Below, in pieces: positions 9,659 through 20,787 of a stretch of 31,449 nucleotides of DNA (the stretch's first letter is position 1; each line of letters opens with the position of its first letter). The notes beneath the pieces were generated by a model, which was given only the letters and a program-made list of their open reading frames with translations, did no database searches and was not told the origin of the DNA. This DNA is from Plakobranchus ocellatus (taxonomy: Eukaryota > Mollusca > Gastropoda > Plakobranchidae). The DNA lies in assembly GCA_019648995.1 (NCBI GenBank), contig BLXT01004584.1:700662-732110 (forward strand), given 5' to 3'. The translations under genes were made by a program, and so were the position numbers.

Positions 9659-10199
9659 TCATGTACAGACATATTTGAAATTACTTATCTTGATGCAATT
9701 AATCCCTTACTTTTATTAAGCATTTGTATTAAATAATTGCCGTTTTCTTTTTTAGCCGCATTGTCTTTACAATTATCTTACTGCAACAATATCAGCTCAA
9801 TAATCAGTACATTTTCAGAAAGAATTAACAAAAAATAATAATTACAAACAATCTGGAAAAAGTACAAGCAGGCCAGTTTTAGGAAAACAAAAAAAAACAG
9901 AAGTAGCAAAATCAACAGTTTCAAAGGGGAAAAAATGCAAAACTATTTACATAATATGGTCTAAATTCTGGTTTCCATGATCAAGTTTATGTAGTATGAT
10001 TGTCTTATCCAGGCAAACTACAATATTTAGGATCCCAACTTCTCTCATAGAGATCTATACCCTTCAGAAAATGGCCTTAATGCATCTAGGGCACGACTTT
10101 TAGTGAATTGAAACCCACCTAACACCAACCAAAACAAACATGTGCCGGTCAAAGTCTATTAGCAAAAAAAAAAAAAAATTAACTTAATGAGTCTCACAC
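9659..10199. other. AT-rich non-coding
   Basis: No open frame or recognisable element; a short A-run at 10167-10179. Confidence 0.5.
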
Positions 10200-10560
10200 A
10201 CGTGTAGCCACTGTCGATGTTTCCTCTGCGTAGTCTGTATCCCCAATCTTAGTTTCAGATTGCCAAGTGCTGCAGACTCTTTGGGATGAGTTTCTGCAAC
10301 GATCCGGTCACTAACTCAATCGTGCAGGTTTCAATGTCCGCGGTAGCTCGCCACAAGACTTGCGTAGACCTCACCGCGGATGTCTGCTTCTGGCTTCATC
10401 AGCTTTGCTCTCCAGGCAGCCAGCGTCTACTGGTTGGACCATCTGTGTCCGAGGGTGGTTACTGGCTAACTTTAGTGGTTAAATCCATCTTAGTGGGCTG
10501 GGCTTTACGATTTGGGAAATAATTCATGTCCCTTATTGGGCGCCACTTTAACCTCACTAA
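10200..10560. other. GC-richer block of unknown origin
   Basis: Base composition rises clearly above the flanks. The plus-strand open frame 10286-10522 (78 codons) has no family resemblance that I can see. The minus strand contains TGGCGCCCAATAAGGGAC at about 10547-10530, whose first ten bases equal the start of a lysine-tRNA type primer binding site. This is about 160 bases inside copy 3 and could mark the internal start of a retroelement, but the rest of the match is poor. Confidence 0.35.
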
Positions 10561-10709
10561 CTTTTTCACAAAATGAATGAAGCGAAGTCAGCTTGCTTTT
10601 TCTTAATGTTTAATTGCCATGAAGATTTCCGAGAAAATTTGGTAGGAAAATTGGTGGAAAAGCTAAGATGGAAAATAGAAAAAATTGATATGGCATCAGT
10701 TGCAGTGAA

Positions 10710-11170
10710 CCAGGATACTAAAACTTGGAGTGCAGTTTCTCGTAGCAAAACAAGGATTTTATTTATATAAAATATAATGTAACAGAAAGGAATCCTCAGG
10801 CAGTCTCAGCTTTTATCTATAGCAATGTAAAAAGGATAAGACCAGGCCTGCTGGGCATAGCACATGTAAAATGAGCATAGAATCTAAACGTCTACTTTCC
10901 AGGTTCTGGCTAGAAGAAAAGCTCATGCAAGAAAGGACAAAGCTAGGTCAATATAAGGCTAGAATGTTGGAATTAGGCTACCTCAAGGCAAGGCCTTTGA
11001 CACAAAAATAAAGAATACAAAAGTGAATTGAAATTATCTGCAGAAATGTTTTTAACATAGAGAAATGCAGACAAAGTTTTAGCCTGGTGTGTTAAACAGA
11101 CAACAGGTACGTGAGCTTTAATCACAAACAACATGATCTTATTATTACAAATGAAACACACAGCCTGTTA
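10710..11170 (-). repeat. LTR-like copy 3, minus orientation
   Basis: This is the reverse complement of copy 2, about 95 percent identical by eye: inverted B (10710-11012), then inverted A (11013-11170). The terminal TG is replaced, so homology stops at TAACAGGCTG. Unit S lies inverted at 10677-10709. Together with copy 2 it forms an inverted pair enclosing about 1.2 kb. Its direction is that expected for the 5' LTR of the minus-strand element. Confidence 0.75.
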
Positions 11171-12608
11171 GATAAATATTATAGGCCAATGAAGCATTAA
11201 TATAAAAAAAATGCTGAAGTATGAAAAAAAAAACATAGGCCTATTCATACATATTTGTAAATTTCTTTCAGTCAAAATATGATGAATATTCAAATCAATG
11301 TATGTATGCTGCAATATCAGTAAATCTAATTTTTTTTTCTTTTTGCTTTTTGCGTATGAAAAGATTAAAAGTTAATGAAACTTCTTTTTTTTCTTTCAGG
11401 CACAATTTTTGAATTAATTCGCTGTGAAAATACATTGCACAAGGAAATTTTGCAAAAGGTTTCGAAGGTTTGTTTGTAGAAAATTAGCATATGTTATATT
11501 CAAATCCACATAAGAGCCTTTTGTTTCTAACACTAAATCCAAGATGTTTAGCTCAAACATTGCTAGAAAATACATGTGTGCCTTTTTGTAGGTACTAAAA
11601 TCTGTCACATATATTTTAGAGAGGAAAAACAAAAGAAATATGATACTTAGGAAATTTTACAAGCTGATTTTGATTTAGTATTTTCTTGAGAAACATTGAG
11701 TCAGATAATGCCTCTAGTTGTTTATTTTTTCAATATATTTTTTAAATGTTTTACAATTCATTCTTGTGATATGAATAATGTAGTCACGTAAATGTAACTT
11801 TCAGTCTAAGCCAGTTCTACATGCTTTGCTTTTAATGCCCATGCCTGTTATTTTATGTATTGCCAGTATTGATTTATTTCTTTTATAAATTTGCTTTTGA
11901 AATTCTATTCTGTTTTTGTCTCTGGTGCCCAAAATTCTTTTGACAAAACTAGAAAAAGTGAATACAGTTCATTAAAAGAATGTCATTTGGTTTTAACGGA
12001 CTTTGTTTGATTTTCTCTATTTTCACAATCGCGATATTCAATTTATTTAATTTTTTTTCCTGTTCTTTTGATTGCACATCTAATTTCTCAGGGTCAGATG
12101 CTTTAAAGTAAAAAAAAGTGAAATCAGAGCTTCCAGACATCTACAAATGTGGTAGTCACATGTGTGCTTTATGCATTTTTATCGCAATGGCAATCATTGT
12201 TAAGCTATTTTAAATAGAAGTTGTTTTTTGAAGTCTTACATTCTGGAAAGTAACTTTTAACAAGCTATGACTTAAATTAAAAATCAAATATTTCAAAAGT
12301 TCTCCGATGTAACTAATTCCCTCTGAACAGGGTCCAAATTTATTGAATAATTGAAAATAAAGTATCTTATTTTATCAGCTTTATTTTTTGCAATAAGCCT
12401 CCCAAGACAAGTAATAAAACTTAGATAAGTTGCAGATTTACATAACAGTAATTAAATATAACTGAAAACCCAAAACAAGAAGGGCATAAAAGTCTCATTA
12501 TTCTGTATGAAAAGTTTCATGAACATGCCATAAAATCTCTACATACTAGTAAATAAAATAATGTCAATTTTTATGTTTTTTAAGTGAGATGAATTTGTAT
12601 TTTGATTT
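11171..12608. other. AT-rich non-coding
   Basis: No supported gene. A pyrimidine tract ending CTTTCAG at about 11399 looks like a splice acceptor but no convincing exon follows. The minus-strand open frame 12140-11949 is AT-driven and unmatched. Confidence 0.5.
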
Positions 12609-12850
12609 GCATTCAATCATGTACTGGTCTAGACCTGTAGCTTAAGTCATTTGTGGAACAGGTTTGAGAAAAATTGAGAGATGAAAGTAAACTCTGAATT
12701 ACAATGGAATACTTTTATACCAAAAATTTTGCATTCAATCATCTACTATTCTAGACCTGTAGCTTAAGCCATTTGTGGAACAGCTTTGAGAAAAGTTGAG
12801 AGATGAAAGTAGACTCTGAATTACAATGGAATACTTTTATAACAAAATTT
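12609..12850 (+). repeat. 122-bp tandem duplication
   Basis: Two head-to-tail copies start at GCATTCAATCAT, 12609 and 12731, with about ten substitutions between them. The second ends near 12850, about 60 bases outside the left arm of the large inverted repeat. Confidence 0.9.
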
Positions 12851-13153
12851 ATGAAACCACAGCTTTTACTCTGCAAGCAGATTCTCGGTTTTTAAAGGGG
12901 ATGAAATAAAAGTATACAGCATTCTGGCTAAAATATTCTTTTTTGGCTTAACCAATCATTTCAGTTTGGCTATTTTTGGTGTAATTAGATTCTACAGTAT
13001 TTATTGTTTTTTGTTGCTTTTTTGTTTTTTTCTGGAAGACTCAGCCTTTAGGTAGGATATTGATTAAACCAACCATATAAAGTGGTGGTGGTCTCTAAAA
13101 TTAGACAACACATAAACTAATGATCAATCCATTTTTTTTTTCCTTAATTGCAG

Positions 13154-13224
13154 GAGACTCCATTGCTCACATGATGTTTGCCATGGGATGTGGCTGTGGC
13201 TTTGTGTTTTCTACACTGCAATCA
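13154..13224 (+). CDS. Candidate exon, multi-pass membrane segment
   Basis: A good acceptor (TTAATTGCAG) is followed by 71 open bases in the phase that reads DSIAHMMFAMGCGCGFVF, then STLQS. A GTGACA donor candidate follows at 13225. The pattern H, small residues, G-x-G-x-G, aromatic and L-Q-S resembles the helix containing H..GA...FG.G..Y...Q(T/S) in Frag1/DRAM/Sfk1 (TMEM150/DRAM) proteins, but the piece is only 23 codons long. The matching right-arm sequence (about 26770-26700) has a 7-base deletion that destroys the frame. Neighbouring exons were not identified. It may be a real exon or a relic; the family suggestion is tentative. Confidence 0.35.
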
Positions 13225-14908
13225 GTGACACAGTCATATATATACATTTTTTTTTTAAAGACATAAGGTTTGGGATAGAGCTTTATGTAGCAAATTATCA
13301 ACATTAAGGTGATTTCAAAATGTATTTTTAAAACAGATTACACCCATTTAGCCTCTTTCAAATTTTAAGTTTTTTTAAGGCTACAAAATAAATTATCAAG
13401 CTCAGAATGATCCCTATTTAATTTCTGAGCAAAGTTCAAATCTATAAATAAGTAAACGTTTGATATGCTTAAAATCTGAAGAAGGTTTGTATTCTTTTCG
13501 TGTGACGTACATTTTTAATTTTTTAGCATGATAAAGAAACCCTAGCTAGTTTTTAACAGCCATCTCTTTCATTTTCGCTTTGCTTATTTTAATGTGGGCC
13601 TTTTGCAATTTCTTTTGATTGGTAATGATTCCTAGTTTTAAATATGCCTTAATTTAGTTCATATGATCTTACCACATCAAAACAAAATTATTATATTTTA
13701 AATTTGAACTTTCTCTTAAATATTTGAAACTTCAAGTCAATTGTGATTCTTTTCAACTGGTAACCAGATTTTACCAAATGCATTCTGTATCAGTTCCAAC
13801 TAGGCAGTTTTAGTTTATTTTAAATTTTTGCAGATTTCTTTTATGACACAGAATGTCTCTTTCTGTGCTAAAAGCTAACTGAACATTGAAATATGTAACA
13901 CTATGAATTCTTCATTTCAAAGTGTAAATCTTATTCTTCATTCAGTTAGGTTTTACAGGGACTTTTCTTTGAGCTTCACCTGTCTAGACACTTACAGAAC
14001 AACTGTATTGAGACCATAATAGCAGAAGGAAAAAAAAAACTTAGTTGGAAATCGAGAGGGAGGCAGATCTGGAAGTCTTCAGCTCTTCAGCTCTTATGCA
14101 ATTTGTTGGAAAACGACTCTATATTGCTGTGTGAGGAGAATTAATATAATATAAGCAATGACTACGCTTACAATGATATAATGTTGATACAAAGTGCCTA
14201 AATACATAAGTATTGTTTCAATACTTCATAACAGTTTCTTGAGAAAAATTTATATTGCTATAACATGCTAAAACTAGTGCTGTTATTTTCAGACAGAAGA
14301 ATGTCACTAATTTTTTTTCTCTGAAAAAAAATTTTTTTCAATGTTTGAATCTTGTCATGAGACATATGTCTTGAGATAATTCCTCATGAGTCACATGTTA
14401 CACATAACACTTTTGGGAAAAAGAATTTTAAGTTTTTTACTCCTTCTTTAATGTAATTAAATGGTTTTTTTTTTACTTTACCCATATCTTCGCTCAGAAT
14501 CAACTTAGCTCCATCCTATTTTCACAACTGCAAATCTTTCACCAAAAAAAAAGAACAAAACTCGGGCCGATTTAATACTTTAAATTGTCAAAATGTGAGT
14601 TCTGATCATTCAGACTTGTCCACGTACATTCGAAATCTCATAATATGAAATTGTAGATTATACTGGTGATTTCAGATGTGTGACATCAAACTTGTGACTC
14701 ATTTTTACCGATGTTGAGACAAATCACTGTGGTAAAAATGTGAGATTCCCCAAAAATAATTAATGATAAATAATACACTAAAAGAGTTTGCTCTCTTTAT
14801 ATAGACATGAAAATCTCAACAACTAGAGACCTAATTAGAGAGGTATTCAAGGGTGTAACATCTCACAACAATTTAACAATTCAGAGTTTAATTTTTGTAA
14901 TTAGCCAG

Positions 14909-15057
14909 TCCACAACAAGGTATCTTAGGCTTTCAGGGCCTCTGTCAGGTGGGAGCGCTAGTAATGGGGCCCAAAACTGCAGTAAAAGAGTCCCTGCAGA
15001 TCTCAAGGGAGAGATTAGCTATACACTGTAGGCCTACCACTGAGGCCCCAAATTGAG
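14909..15057. mobile_element. Insertion present only in the left arm
   Basis: About 149 bases, GC-richer than the flanks, absent from the matching right-arm site near 24795-24800, where the flanking sequences join directly. The boundaries are approximate and no clear target duplication or terminal inverted repeat was seen. It may be a small SINE- or MITE-type insertion. Confidence 0.55.
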
Positions 15058-15652
15058 TTTAAGAAGAGAGCGGCACATGAGCACATTTTTTAAATTGTCA
15101 TTTGCCATAAGCATTTTCAATTTTCACCAAGTTCGCCAATATCAAAGTAGTGGGAAAAATTTATTGAAGAAAAAATTTTGATCTGCAAGTAAATATGTTG
15201 TGTGCTGGTATTGACAGCCATCTTAATAAACATCGATGAGCCAATTATGCAATTTTCACAATCTTTATTCTTGTACAAATGTATCAGTATGAAGCTCAAA
15301 ACATTTCGAATTTTGATGTTTTCTGAGATGCATTTTCTAGAGAGCATTAGAAGAATTTTAAGATATCTCAAGAGTATCTTTTTGCCCCAATTAAAAAAAA
15401 AGCAACAAAAAAAAAACCTTGAAAACTTAACACAATATCATTAAAAACCTTCATTTTATTGTTAAGAATATCTATGGTAATAAAGTAAAAGCTAAGGCTA
15501 CTTTCGAGGAAATTAAGACCCATATATCTGAGGATTTTTTTTTAAATAAATCATTTGCAGAGAAAAAAGAAATGGCAGCTTATATAAAAATATAATATTT
15601 CAATGTCTTTTGATATTTTCTCACATTACGATATTTTCTTTTTATTTTACAG

Positions 15653-15802
15653 TTGAATTTAACCAAGCAAGTAGAGTCACACATAAAGCTCTGGAAATCT
15701 GAAGCACAAATTGATGGGATGTTGAAAGTTACAAAATATGGGAGTCAAGTTTTTTCTTCCAAAAAAGCAAAAGAAATGTGGAAAATCACCAGTATGCCTT
15801 AA
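15653..15802 (+). CDS. Candidate 3' terminal exon
   Basis: After a strong acceptor (TTTTTATTTTACAG) 49 codons read openly to TAA at 15800-15802. The peptide is hydrophilic and Lys-rich (TKQVESHIKLWKSEAQ, then a segment ending EMWKITSMP). I do not recognise the family. The right-arm counterpart (about 24160-23990) has lost the AG of the acceptor and the reading frame. It could be the last exon of a gene on the plus strand, possibly the same gene as 13154-13224, though the two are 2.4 kb apart and nothing else links them. Confidence 0.3.
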   Translation: MNLTKQVESHIKLWKSEAQIDGMLKVTKYGSQVFSSKKAKEMWKITSMP

Positions 15803-17498
15803 AGCCAGGTGCCACCATGCCATAGTGATCATTATCAAAACAGTGAAAGTTCAATTCATTTTGAAGATATCATTACTTTGGAAAAATTAAAGGAAAAGTT
15901 TGCATCACATACAGCAATAGACTGTTACAAAGTGCATGTATTTCATGTGCTTTTACCATTGACCCTTATTCTTTTTATGTCATGAAAGTGTTTAGTGCAT
16001 AGAACTTGTCAGAGGTTGGAGCTCTCTTTTATATATTATATTTCCTTTAGATTATAAACCAACTTGATAAGTTATCAGATATCACCGAGATACCTTATTT
16101 ACTGATTAAGAAACAAGATAAATATGATAATATCAATAAATCGATAAGCAGTCCTGATAAAAAAAATTCAATGAATAACTTATGATTCACATATTCAGCA
16201 TCACATGGTTTAATAGTCTTTATTAAAACTTGTTTGATCAGACTGAAGCGAAAAAAAAATGTTTTAAAAGTTTGTTTACTTGTTGAAGAAGTGAACACGG
16301 AAAAAAAATTCTTGAAAGTTTTTATAAAAATGTGCGGTCATTTAAAGTGGCAGTTTGTTGATTTCTCAAGTTGGATAGGGCAAAGACACATGAAAAAAGG
16401 CCATCTCTGTTGCTTGTGAAGAGCTCGCTTGGTCCAAAATAAAATTAACAAATGAAACAAGCTCATTTGATGCATCATGTTTTTTTTTGTTTTTTTTCTT
16501 TAGGCACAATATTCCAGTTAAAATTCAATGCTGAATTTGAAGTTATACTGATGGTTTGACATTCGACATGCAACTGGAGATTATCAGTGTTGTTGAGAAA
16601 ACATTCCATGTGAGGGTTTGAAATGCTGAATTCTTTTGTTGGGCCATTTAAATTGAAATAAGGACAGAGATATGATGTTTGAGATAGTATCTTACTATGA
16701 AGTCAAAATAGGTGTTTAGAAAACATTTTCATACCTATCAACTAAGCTAAAGTTATTGTGTTTGTTAAAAGAACATGTAGCTTTGTTTTCACTTCTATTT
16801 ATCTTTCTGATTGCATGTCATACAAAAAAAATTATTTGTAATCAATGCATGTTACATCTGTCTCATGCCAAAATTTCTTAGTTCAAGTCTTGAAGGGAAG
16901 GGGACTATTTGATAATTTTATCTCCTATGATTATGAGGATTTGATATCCCCTGCCATGCCAAGGAATTGTGACCATAATAAATTACACATTCCCTTTGCA
17001 TACATATCAATTGTATGATTGGTCTGTTCTCAATATTTTCCTTAAAGGAGCTTGCCTGTAAAATACATGTTTTTATCAGTTTCAGTTCAAAATACCCCAC
17101 GAAAATGGTAGAAAATAAAAAAAAAAATTAATTCAATATCAAAATGTTTTAGCAGACTGAAGGGTTAACATGCTGATGGTGGTAAATTATTGAGATGATT
17201 GCAGTGTATGATTGCCATAGCTTAAAAATACATTTGATTTTTACACATTAAAACAAGGTGGTAAGTTCCACAAGCATTTTTTTTTCTTAAGAACAAATGA
17301 ATACAAAATTAATTAATTTCATATGTATGTATTTAATAAACACGACTGTATATGAACTATTTTTGGGAAATTTGTTTGACAATTTTTCTATGTGAGACAT
17401 TTAGTTGAATAATTTAACGATCCAGATGCAGTCTTTCTTTCTGATATTCGCTCTCTCTCCCCCCTCCCCATCCCCACCCCCACGGTCTTGCGTTCATT

Positions 17499-17502
<4 letters not shown>

Positions 17503-17597
<95 letters not shown>

Positions 17598-17598
17598 G
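17503..17598. repeat. (CT)n microsatellite, left arm
   Basis: Nearly pure CT with a few TTT interruptions, preceded by a C-rich block. Its mirror is the GA run at 22230-22285. Confidence 0.95.
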
Positions 17599-18088
17599 CT
17601 GGGAAACTTGTCTTCAGCAAGAAACGGACGATTTTTGAAATTTTGATTCTTAAATCGAACTGAGACTGCAGCAATAAAAAGTCAAAATGAAATGAACTCT
17701 TTTACATTTTGTTTTATTGTGTGGTATGCTTGTAGAATGTTTAGAGTAATATTTATTTTTTATTGTGTGTTATCCTTGAAAATTGAGAGAGTGCAGAGAT
17801 GGTAGACAAACAGAAAGTTTGACTAAGAAGAGAAAACCTTAAATAGGTGCATTGAGTCTGCTAAGTTTGATATTTTTTTTTTAATCGAAACAACTTTAAT
17901 CTTTTACAATTATTGTTTTGATTGAGATTTAAATTTAAACCTCGATTTCTTAAATTTGATCTAATGAGATCAGTTTAATTTGTTATCATAAAATATTTTA
18001 AAACTTGCGCAGATTTGTAACCAGAAAGGAGAAAGTCAATATGGGAAAGGGAAAAGTAGATTTTAAAAAAATGAGGTTTAAAATAAAA

Positions 18089-18114
18089 GGGAGTGGGGGA
18101 GGGGGGAGGGTGGG
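18089..18114 (+). other. G-quadruplex-forming motif
   Basis: Five runs of three or more G separated by one to three bases. The corresponding right-arm site (about 21725-21745) is shorter and does not have four such runs. Confidence 0.7.
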
Positions 18115-18828
18115 AATTACTATAATCTTAGAAATAGGAGGACAACAGCATTGCTTCACTCTTAGAAGTTCTCCTTAAAAACAATTAAATAAAAGTACCT
18201 AACCCTTATAAATAGCACCAAGTCTTGTGGTTGATACCAAAAATAATGACAGTAATATAGGCTACTGGTAACAGAAGGCCTACTTGTTATTAACCAAGAC
18301 AGTTCCCATGAAAAATAATTTGGTCTTGAATGAAAAAGCAAAACAATCGGATCTAAAGAATTTAAAAAATATATCAAAGCTTTTACGTTACGGTCGAATA
18401 GTCCTGAATTTATTTTTAAAAAGCGGTTTTTACTATGCGCTCAAAAAAGTTAATTTAAACAAGCACAAAAGTCTGTTGCTTCTTTTTCTTTTTTTTTGAC
18501 ACATTTGTATCAAAGGTGGGAGGATGAAAAAGGAAACCAACAATCTACATACATGATATTGCGAATCTTGATCATTCAAAAATCTCAATTTATGACCTTA
18601 GATGTAGTAATAATTAACAAAAAAAATATCTTTCTTTTTTTTTTTTAGATTAATTATGACCAAGCTAGATTTATTACAGTTATTTTAAGAGCTTTCACAA
18701 TGTTTTTCCTCCTTGCATCTCTCCAATGTACGGATATTCCCAATTTGTAGTTTTAAAATCCGAAATACCCACAGAGATAAAAATAAATCGTGCCTAAAAA
18801 AGACCAATTTCACTCAACGGGACCCCTC

Positions 18829-18852
18829 CCCCCCCCCCCCCCCCCCCCCCCC
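18829..18852. repeat. Poly-C run at gap edge
   Basis: At least 24 C immediately before the unknown bases; 19322-19329 on the other side is poly-G. Confidence 0.9.
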
Positions 18853-19321
18853 NNNNNNNNNNNNNNNNNNNNNNNNNNNNNNNNNNNNNNNNNNNNNNNN
18901 NNNNNNNNNNNNNNNNNNNNNNNNNNNNNNNNNNNNNNNNNNNNNNNNNNNNNNNNNNNNNNNNNNNNNNNNNNNNNNNNNNNNNNNNNNNNNNNNNNNN
19001 NNNNNNNNNNNNNNNNNNNNNNNNNNNNNNNNNNNNNNNNNNNNNNNNNNNNNNNNNNNNNNNNNNNNNNNNNNNNNNNNNNNNNNNNNNNNNNNNNNNN
19101 NNNNNNNNNNNNNNNNNNNNNNNNNNNNNNNNNNNNNNNNNNNNNNNNNNNNNNNNNNNNNNNNNNNNNNNNNNNNNNNNNNNNNNNNNNNNNNNNNNNN
19201 NNNNNNNNNNNNNNNNNNNNNNNNNNNNNNNNNNNNNNNNNNNNNNNNNNNNNNNNNNNNNNNNNNNNNNNNNNNNNNNNNNNNNNNNNNNNNNNNNNNN
19301 NNNNNNNNNNNNNNNNNNNNN
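18853..19321. other. Assembly gap (469 N)
   Basis: Unknown sequence. Homopolymer runs of opposite type on the two edges suggest a G/C-rich stretch that could not be read through. Any open frame crossing it is meaningless. Confidence 0.99.
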
Positions 19322-19329
19322 GGGGGGGG

Positions 19330-19461
19330 TGGATCCACGCCCGCGACTCACCTCGAAGTAACTCAACAGGGTTGGCCTAGATCTAGTGTTTGGAAGGCTA
19401 ATAATGCACGTTACGAAGAGGACAATATGTATGTGAAGCTGAGTAAGCGAGACTACTGGTG
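19330..19461 (+). pseudogene. Short coding-like tail, unidentified
   Basis: From the gap edge to a TGA at 19459-19461 the plus strand reads a hydrophilic peptide with non-repetitive composition, including VWKANNARYEEDNMYVKLSK and ending RDYW. It might be the end of an exon whose start lies in the gap. I do not recognise it, and 44 codons is short enough to occur by chance. Confidence 0.2.
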
Positions 19462-19749
19462 AGACTATTTGCAATGAATGTTAATATTAAGGAATTTTTT
19501 TTATTACATCAAAGCACAGTTTTATAGGATTGTTCCCCGGTGTAGAAATCTCTGTTACTTCATGAATAGTTTGAACTTCTCCACATTCTCATTCACTATG
19601 GTGTTAAGCGAATCAAACTTAGAACAGAGTTCTTGATATGGAATCCAAATTAAAACTTGTATTCTAAATTAAGAATAACTTTTTTTTTCATTTATGCACT
19701 CATGGTGTGGGTAGAGGTTGAATCTACAATTTATCTTCTGGACCTAGAT
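19462..19749. other. Non-coding spacer sequence
   Basis: AT-rich, no feature seen. Confidence 0.5.
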
Positions 19750-20087
19750 CTAAAGAAAGATCTCAGTAGACCAATTTGTTTCAAACCAAAGGTAATCTGA
19801 GTCTATCCAAACAGTTTCACTTTCAGGCCCTTCTACAAATTGTGAAACACTTGGGAAAATAGGTCCAGTCCTTATTTTACCGAACGCACTACTTACTTTA
19901 AGGAGATCCGTGCTTTTAGATCTAACTTCATCAACTGAGAATGGATACAAGTATGCCAGTGTTGCCTTTCTATTCTGCCTTCACAAATTACTGATGAAAT
20001 AATGTCAGACCGGCATTCTAATATCCCATCTGGATCCACTTCAATGCCCAGGTATTCTGCTTGGGTACACAATTCAATGAGTTTCAT
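19750..20087 (-). pseudogene. Unidentified minus-strand coding-like fragment
   Basis: Two minus-strand frames read one after the other: MKLIELCTQAEYLGIEVD onward from 20087, then in another frame a segment with SVSQFVEGPESETVWIDSDY ending near 19750. They overlap around 19950-19900. The composition is more protein-like than the AT-driven frames nearby and a single frameshift would join them, so this may be a relic of a gene. I do not recognise the family. Confidence 0.3.
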
Positions 20088-20275
20088 TTTTTTTTAAATT
20101 CCAGTAATAACAATGCCCCTTTTTCTCAAAAAGTCTTTCACTTCTTTTAGATTTTTTTAATTTACAATCCATTCTCCCACATGCAACTTAAGAAAAACAA
20201 AAAAACCCAATAACTAACTTCAGAACCTCTCTGCAGCTTTGAAATGAATAATGTTGGTCTGTAATGAACCTCTAA

Positions 20276-20626
20276 GCGTAGGCCCACACTGGAAGGTACG
20301 CGACATGTCATGGCTAACATGACAGACTGATGTCGCAGTTACTGTGCGCTACCCACAGACAAGTTAGCCTGATAATTTGCGTAACAAGACTGGCTTCGTG
20401 GTTCGCGCGGCAACGGTCAGTAGTATTATGCGTGGTCACGTAATGGCAGTCCCCTTTCCCTTATCCGACAGAGCCAGTGACGTAAGATCAGGCTGTAAAA
20501 CACAAAGGATAGCTCCGACGCTCCGACAAGTTGCCGACTTGATGTGCGCTCGCATCAAAGAAAGAGAGTATTTCAAAACATGTATTGTTGGACACGTGAA
20601 CTGCTGCCTCCAGTGTGCGCCTACGC
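20276..20626. mobile_element. PIF/Harbinger-like MITE
   Basis: An 18-base terminal inverted repeat, GCGTAGGCCCACACTGGA at 20276-20293 against GCGTAGGCGCACACTGGA at the other end (20626-20609), matches at 17 of 18 positions. TAA flanks both sides (20273-20275 and 20627-20629), the 3-base target duplication known for PIF/Harbinger. The 351-base interior is GC-richer than the flanks and has no transposase, so the element is non-autonomous. Confidence 0.8.
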
Positions 20627-20787
20627 TAAGACTCCGAAAGCAATATAGATTATGAGTCTAGATCTTACGGAAATTCGGGTTTGTTTACATCTGTGCCCCA
20701 TCGCAACGAAAACCTCATGGTAAACCATGTCAAAGGTCACGGAAAAAAGGATCACTGCCGGAATTCCCCCCTGGATGCGGTAAGTCT

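Larger units (their letters stand above)
12909..18799 (+). repeat. Left arm of giant inverted repeat
   Basis: The reverse complement recurs at 20984-27009. Anchor pairs are 12915/27000, 13160/26750, 14050/25630, 15700/24110, 17550/22250 and 18770/21000. In the stretches I compared base by base, identity is about 85-90 percent with many small indels. Homology begins at an AGTATA-CAGCATT-like outer end and stops after TCGTGCCTAAA at the inner end. It contains a CT microsatellite, two candidate exons and a left-only insertion. Confidence 0.9.

Noticed and set aside
10573-10770. 65-codon plus-strand frame beginning MNEAKSACFF
   Set aside because: Its second half lies in unit S and inverted LTR segment B, so it is a chance frame across the repeat.
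17405-17674. Open frames rich in Ser/Leu or Arg/Glu
   Set aside because: They are translations of the CT microsatellite; the same applies to 22099-22483 with GA.
18713-19474. Long open frames crossing the unknown bases on both strands
   Set aside because: They exist only because N codons cannot be stops.
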